Assembly: GCF_000021925.1 (NCBI RefSeq) | Contig: NC_011830.1 | Coordinates: 1,388,501-1,452,500 of the forward strand | DNA length: 64,000 nucleotides | Direction of reading: 5' to 3' | Origin: Desulfitobacterium hafniense DCB-2 | GTDB lineage: Bacteria; Bacillota; Desulfitobacteriia; Desulfitobacteriales; Desulfitobacteriaceae | Shown: positions 59,620-64,000 of the stretch, piece by piece | How positions within the stretch are numbered: the stretch's first letter is position 1 | Layout: each line of letters starts with the position of its first letter | Notes under the pieces: model-generated | Databases searched by the model: none | What the model saw: only the letters and a program-made list of their open reading frames with translations | Told to the model about the DNA's origin: nothing | Translations under genes and position numbers: made by a program

Positions 59620-61185
59620 ATGAGAGTGGTCAGTGCCCATCAAATGCGCGAACTGGAAGAACGGGCAATTCGGGATTTTGGTATCCCCAGTTTATTGCTC
59701 ATGGAAAATGCAGCCTTGGCAGTGATTCAAGAAGTCCGTCAAATGCTTGAAGACCGGCATATTCAACTGTCGGCGGGAAGAGCTACGGTCTTTGTGGGTA
59801 AAGGCAATAATGGCGGGGATGGCTTAGCTGTTGCCCGGCACCTCTTGATCTTAGGAATGGATATAACCGTCTATTCTTTCGCCAGGGCTGAAGAATTCAA
59901 AGGTGATGCAGCCCTCAATTATCGGCTGTACCAAAATACCGGGGGTAAGCTCTTCACTATCGAGGGAGAAAAACAGCGCAGACTGGTGAGAATCTCGCTT
60001 GCTCAGGCTGATGTGATTATAGATGCTATCTATGGGACGGGCTTTCGCGGCGCCCTGCCCAGCTTAATTGATGAATATGTGGAAGAAATCAATCGGGCTC
60101 AGGTGCCTGTTGTTGCCGTAGATATTCCCAGTGGTGTGGAGGCAGATACGGGAAAAGTTTACCGCAAGGCCATCATGGCTGATGCCACGGTTACCTTTGG
60201 TCTGCCCAAGCTCGGTCATTTTTTAGGGGTAGGACCCGAATATGCGGGTCGGGTCAGCGTAGACCCTATTTCCATTCCGGAACGCTTCCTGGATGATGAA
60301 AAGCTGACTACATCTATATTGACTGAGGATGTGTGCCAATATTTACCCATCCGCAGTCTGCAGGGACATAAAGGGACCCATGGTCGGGGGGTTTTGGTGG
60401 CAGGTTCGGAAGGAATGACCGGCGCCGCTTTGTTGGCTGGTAAAGCCGCCCTGCGCTCGGGGATAGGTTTATTGCAGATGGTTGTTCCCCGTGGACTTGC
60501 GGAAGGAATCGATCTTGCTTTGACAGAAGCTACGGTTTGGGGTGCGGAAAGTGAAAAGGCCCTCAATGGCAATGCCTGGCCTGTTATCTACGAACGGGCG
60601 GAGAAGGCCCAAGCCTTAGCCATAGGCCCGGGATTAGGGCAAGAGCCTGAGTTGCTGCTGGTTATAGAGGAAGTTCTACGCAATCTTCCTCTTCCGGTAA
60701 TCCTTGATGCCGATGCTTTGAATGTTTTGGCCAAGGAACCAGGAATTCTGGGTTGGCGCCAGGGCCGGGGGCCTTTAATCCTTACCCCTCATCCCGGCGA
60801 AATGGCTCGCTTGTGCGGGTGTACGACGGAAGAAGTGCAGGCCAATCGGCTTGAACTGGCCATAAGTAAGGCTGTAGAATGGGAAAGTATCATTGTTCTT
60901 AAAGGAGCGATTACTATTATTGCTGCCCCGGATGGGCGGGCATTCCTTAACCCTACCGGTAATCCAGGATTAGGGACCGGAGGGACGGGAGATGTGCTTA
61001 CAGGGAGTATTCTGGCTTGGTTAGCCCAAGGGGTGGAACCTTTAGCTGCAGCCTGTCTGGGGGTATATCTCCATGGCAAGGCAGCGGATCAATTGACCGG
61101 TGAATTCGGCTTAAGCGGATACACAGCCGGTGAGGTGGCGGATCAGCTGCCCAAGGCACGGAGAAGTCTGGAGAATAATCATTAA
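59620..61185 (+). CDS. nnr: Bifunctional NAD(P)HX epimerase / ADP-dependent NAD(P)HX dehydratase
   Basis: 521 residues, metabolite-repair fusion. Residues 1-about 220 are the YjeF N-terminal epimerase (VGKGNNGGDGLAVARHLL, AIYGTGFRGALP, AVDIPSGVEADTG). The rest is the ribokinase-like dehydratase (HKGTHGRGVLVAGSEGMTGA, ILDADALNVLA, ILTPHPGEMARL, NPGLGTGGTGDVLTGSI). It restores hydrated NADH and NADPH. ATG 59620 with GGTGGAG is preferred to ATG 59539. Confidence 0.93.
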   Translation: MRVVSAHQMRELEERAIRDFGIPSLLLMENAALAVIQEVRQMLEDRHIQLSAGRATVFVGKGNNGGDGLAVARHLLILGMDITVYSFARAEEFKGDAALNYRLYQNTGGKLFTIEGEKQRRLVRISLAQADVIIDAIYGTGFRGALPSLIDEYVEEINRAQVPVVAVDIPSGVEADTGKVYRKAIMADATVTFGLPKLGHFLGVGPEYAGRVSVDPISIPERFLDDEKLTTSILTEDVCQYLPIRSLQGHKGTHGRGVLVAGSEGMTGAALLAGKAALRSGIGLLQMVVPRGLAEGIDLALTEATVWGAESEKALNGNAWPVIYERAEKAQALAIGPGLGQEPELLLVIEEVLRNLPLPVILDADALNVLAKEPGILGWRQGRGPLILTPHPGEMARLCGCTTEEVQANRLELAISKAVEWESIIVLKGAITIIAAPDGRAFLNPTGNPGLGTGGTGDVLTGSILAWLAQGVEPLAAACLGVYLHGKAADQLTGEFGLSGYTAGEVADQLPKARRSLENNH

Positions 61186-61196
61186 GGAGGGGCACC

Positions 61197-62309
61197 ATGG
61201 AAAATAGACGACCGGTTTGGACAGAGATCAACTTACAAGCGCTGCAGAGGAATTATGACCGGATTCAGGCCTTGACTGAAAGTGAAATCATGCCCATAGT
61301 CAAAGCTGATGCATACGGACATGGAGCCTTACAAGCAGTAGAAGCATTTTATGAAAGAGGTGCCCGTCGTTTCGGAGTTGCCTTATTGAATGAAGCTTTG
61401 GAGCTTAGAAGAGCGTATCCGGATATCAAAGTCATGCTCATCGGTTCTTTACCCGAAGAATCCATAGAGACAGTTGTTAAAGAAGATATTATTTGCGGGG
61501 TGTATCAGTTAGATCAAGCAGTAATTTTAGCGAAAGAAGCAGAGAGACAGGGCAAGAAGGCAGTAATTCATCTTAAAGTGGATACAGGAATGGGGCGCAT
61601 TGGCTTCAGAGAAGAGGATTGGGAAGAACTTTTCGGCTGTACCAAGCTGCCTGGTCTTTACATAGAGGGAATTTATACTCATTTTGCCACGGCGGATCAT
61701 AGTGATCTGAGGTTTGCCCGGGAGCAACTGAGGAAATTTTTAGTGATGTGTGATAAAATCAAAGCCCAGGGAATTCATATCCCTATCCGGCATGCGGCCA
61801 ACAGCGGAGCTCTGCTGCAGCTGCCGGAGGCTCATCTGGACATGGTGCGGCCGGGGATTATTCTCTATGGACTTCCTCCCTCCCAGCATGTGGGCAATGA
61901 TTTAGGTTTGGAGCCCGTACTTTCCTGGAAAGCCAAGATCAGCCATATCAAGGTGGTCCCCCAAGGGGAAACCATCAGCTATGGCAGAACCTTCAGAACC
62001 GCCTATCCCACCCGGGTGGCGACGATTCCCCTCGGTTATGCCGATGGTCTGCGCCGGAATCTATCCAATAAGGGTGAAGTTTTAATTAAAGGCAGAAGAA
62101 CCACCATGATTGGGAGAGTCTGTATGGATCAGACCATGCTGGATGTCACGAAAATACCGGAGGTGCAGGTAGGGGATGTGGTTACCCTACTCGGCATGGA
62201 TGGTTATGAACGGATCGATGCCACGGAAATGGCCGGTTGGTTGGATACGATAAATTATGAGATTGTCTGTGGAATATCGAAGCGGGTTCCACGGGTGTAT
62301 ATTAAATAA
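61197..62309 (+). CDS. alr: Alanine racemase
   Basis: 370 residues, PLP enzyme supplying D-alanine for peptidoglycan. The PLP lysine is in IMPIVKADAYGHGA and the catalytic tyrosine region is GETISYGRTF; HLKVDTGMGRIGF, HAANSGALL and MIGRVCMDQTMLDVT are diagnostic. It starts 11 bases after nnr with AAGGAGGGG overlapping the nnr stop region, so the two are in one operon. Confidence 0.95.
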   Translation: MENRRPVWTEINLQALQRNYDRIQALTESEIMPIVKADAYGHGALQAVEAFYERGARRFGVALLNEALELRRAYPDIKVMLIGSLPEESIETVVKEDIICGVYQLDQAVILAKEAERQGKKAVIHLKVDTGMGRIGFREEDWEELFGCTKLPGLYIEGIYTHFATADHSDLRFAREQLRKFLVMCDKIKAQGIHIPIRHAANSGALLQLPEAHLDMVRPGIILYGLPPSQHVGNDLGLEPVLSWKAKISHIKVVPQGETISYGRTFRTAYPTRVATIPLGYADGLRRNLSNKGEVLIKGRRTTMIGRVCMDQTMLDVTKIPEVQVGDVVTLLGMDGYERIDATEMAGWLDTINYEIVCGISKRVPRVYIK

Positions 62310-62312
62310 AAC

Positions 62313-62393
62313 AAAGCACTTTCCATTTGAACTGCCCCCTGTCAAGTCAATGTCATTAAGGGGAGCATAGCAGTTTGAGGAAGGTGCTTTTTC
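62313..62393 (+). terminator. Terminator after alr
   Basis: AAAGCACTTTCC pairs with GGAAGGTGCTTT, with inner AACTG/CAGTT and CCCCT/AGGGG helices, then TTTTC. It is a long compound hairpin directly after alr. Confidence 0.78.
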
Positions 62394-62494
62394 TGTGGGA
62401 AGTGTATTATTCGACCGGTATATTAAAAATCACCGCTTTTGAAATTTATTCATTTGCTGAGTCATTTCGAAATTGCCGGATTTTTAAACAGATC

Positions 62495-63052
62495 TTAGCA
62501 TTTTGCTATAGGAAGAGGGCTGTTTTCCCGATGTTCCCGCGCTTTTTGGGAGTAACGTTCGGCAGTTTCTTTAAGGGCGTTTACTTCATCAGAGGTGAGC
62601 GCTCTTACCACTTTAGCCGGTGATCCCATAATCAGAACATGAGGGGGAAACTGTTTGTTCTCTGTGATGAGGGAGCCTGCAGCCACCATAGAGCCCTCCT
62701 CAATAATGGCTCCGTTAAGAATCGTGGAACCCATGCCGACCATGGTTCCTTTCTTAATGGTACACCCATGCAGAGTTACGGAGTGGCCTATGGAAACATC
62801 ATCTTCAATGATCACGGGCACATTAGTATTAACGTGGATTACGGAGAGATCCTGAATATTTGTTCCTTTACCAATATAAATAGAAGCTATATCACCGCGA
62901 ATTACGGAATTGTACCAAATGCTGGCACCCTCATCGATATGGACATCGCCGATTATCTTTGCTCCATCGGCGATGAAGACATCCTTCCCCAGGGTGGGCC
63001 GTTTATCCAGATAAGAATAGAGCACGGGCTTTCCCTCCTGTCTTTTGCTCAA
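62495..63052 (-). CDS. Gamma-class carbonic anhydrase-like protein (YrdA/PaaY family)
   Basis: 185 residues of left-handed beta-helix hexapeptide repeats (VFIADGAKIIGDVHIDEGAS, IYIGKGTNIQDLSVIHVN, VSIGHSVTLHGCTI). The three metal histidines expected of gamma carbonic anhydrases are at IHVNT, IGHSV and LHGCT. Enzymatic activity of this subgroup is variable. A GGAGGGAAAG-type site precedes the ATG. It is transcribed convergent to alr. Confidence 0.88.
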   Translation of the reverse strand: MSKRQEGKPVLYSYLDKRPTLGKDVFIADGAKIIGDVHIDEGASIWYNSVIRGDIASIYIGKGTNIQDLSVIHVNTNVPVIIEDDVSIGHSVTLHGCTIKKGTMVGMGSTILNGAIIEEGSMVAAGSLITENKQFPPHVLIMGSPAKVVRALTSDEVNALKETAERYSQKAREHRENSPLPIAKC

Positions 63053-63317
63053 TACAACTACATCATAAATACATCACAAATAGATTTTACCAAAAGGAAA
63101 TTGGCTATTAAATTATAAGATGATTTTTGGGGACTGTCCAGCACAGGTATACAGATTTAAGATAATTATCTGAACTATCTCTTTTATTGGAACGTTTTTA
63201 AATTTAACAGTTTTTCAAAGATAAAAGCTTTTTTTCCAGGTATTGTCTTTGGGTGAGTGCTATGGTATTTTAGAACCAGCAAAGAGTGTTTTACATTGCG
63301 GAAGGTGGTTTTAATAT

Positions 63318-64000
63318 ATGAAACAAAATGTAGATTCAAACAGAAAAAAGGTGTTTATTACAGGAAGGATTCCTTCACTTGCTTATGAGATTCTCTCTAA
63401 AGAATTTGATGTAACTATGCATGATGATTTGCGGTTATTGAGCAAGGAGGAAATCATTGCCGGTCTGAAAGGCAAGGATGCTCTGCTCTGCCTTTTGTCC
63501 GATGCGATTGATAAAGATATTATCGAAGCCAACCCCCAGCTGAAAGTGATCGCCAATTATGGTGCCGGTTATAACAATATTGATATTGCTGCAGCTGGGG
63601 AAGCCAATATCCCAGTAACCAACACTCCGGATGTTTCCACGGATGCCACGGCGGATTTGACCTTCGGCCTTATTCTGGCCATCGCCCGCCGCATTGTTGA
63701 AGGGGATAAAGAGACCCGTGCCGGACGCTTTAAAGGTTGGGCTCCTTTGTACCATCTGGGAGTGGATGTTACAGGCAAGACCCTCGGGATTATCGGCATG
63801 GGGAATATTGGGAAGGCTATTGCCCGGCGGGCGAAAGGTTTTGATATGAAAATCGTCTATACCAGCCGAACACGCCTCTCAGAACAGCAGGAGAAAGAAC
63901 TTGGGTTCACCTATATGTCTTTGGAAGGTGTGTTGAAAACTGCGGATTTTGTGAGCTTGAGCTTAAGCTATAGTCCTGCCACTCATCATATGATCGGGGA
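63318..64000 (+). CDS. D-isomer-specific 2-hydroxyacid dehydrogenase (3' truncated by window end)
   Basis: The visible 227 codons from ATG 63318 to the window edge are uninterrupted. It starts KKVFITGRIPSLAYEIL, has the substrate loop IANYGAGYNNIDI, the NAD site LGIIGMGNIGKAIARRA and SYSPATHHMIG. This matches glyoxylate/hydroxypyruvate reductase-type enzymes that reduce 2-keto acids with NAD(P)H. The catalytic Arg, Glu and His regions lie partly beyond the edge. A possible promoter, TTGTCT-N17-TATTTT, lies about 55-75 bases upstream. Confidence 0.88.
   Translation, partial: MKQNVDSNRKKVFITGRIPSLAYEILSKEFDVTMHDDLRLLSKEEIIAGLKGKDALLCLLSDAIDKDIIEANPQLKVIANYGAGYNNIDIAAAGEANIPVTNTPDVSTDATADLTFGLILAIARRIVEGDKETRAGRFKGWAPLYHLGVDVTGKTLGIIGMGNIGKAIARRAKGFDMKIVYTSRTRLSEQQEKELGFTYMSLEGVLKTADFVSLSLSYSPATHHMIG

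Noticed and set aside
62375..62623. 82-residue plus-strand frame opposite the gamma carbonic anhydrase gene
   Set aside because: It starts inside the alr terminator, overlaps a well-supported minus-strand gene, and resembles no family.

Overview
The window looks like a chromosome segment of an anaerobic, spore-forming-type Firmicute close to Desulfitobacterium (Peptococcaceae/Desulfitobacteriaceae). This is inferred from a near-complete anaerobic (cbi) cobalamin pathway, type III glutamine synthetase, a CooT-family nickel protein, radical-SAM aminomutase, CWB2/S-layer type surface proteins, strong AGGAGG ribosome binding sites and gene content; no rRNA, tRNA, CRISPR array or complete insertion sequence was seen.

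Layout. 1-5700: end of a Tat-exported ferredoxin gene, cardiolipin synthase, a MarR regulator with an FtsH protease, and a family 8 glycosyltransferase. 5753-21423: a 15.7-kb cobalamin gene run (cbiD, B12 riboswitch with terminator, cbiET, cbiL, cbiF, cbiG, cbiH, cbiJ, cbiX, cbiC, cbiP, cbiB, cbiA, cobO, pduX, cobD). It goes from cobalt insertion through the corrin ring to adenosylcobinamide phosphate; cobU, cobS, cobT, cobC and the uroporphyrinogen/precorrin-2 genes are absent. The run is broken twice (9304-9711 and 16662-17326) by copies of one long-hairpin element whose stem is preserved by compensating changes. 21687-27665: cytochrome bd oxidase cydAB plus its assembly transporter cydDC. 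27749-29288: a sodium/proton antiporter-type gene behind a structured leader. 29454-38587: secreted/surface proteins, a DUF2935 protein, a 3-hydroxyisobutyrate dehydrogenase-like enzyme, and PspC. 38718-47790: minus-strand nitrogen and amino-acid block: FMN glutamate synthase-like protein, RidA, tryptophanase, amino-acid permease, a TyrR-like sigma-54 activator and GlnN. Tryptophanase and permease each have a well-matched -24/-12 promoter. 48120-55198: chemoreceptor, manganese catalase, a CooT/TrmO pair in which TrmO has a 45-residue histidine tail, a tautomerase, an Ogt fusion, a VOC protein and a radical SAM protein. 55259-57734: an osmolyte module: a c-di-AMP (ydaO-type) riboswitch drives an aminomutase whose substrate residues identify it as glutamate 2,3-aminomutase, plus a small protein; divergent to it is a GntR/RCK_C regulator of BusR type. 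57802-64000: LytS-like kinase, acpS, NAD(P)HX repair fusion, alanine racemase, gamma carbonic anhydrase and a truncated 2-hydroxyacid dehydrogenase.

The most notable observations are the paired hairpin element in the cobalamin operon, the c-di-AMP/beta-glutamate module, the sigma-54 tryptophan catabolism block, and the CooT/His-tailed TrmO pair. All functional calls come from reading sequence and recalled family knowledge; no database search was run.
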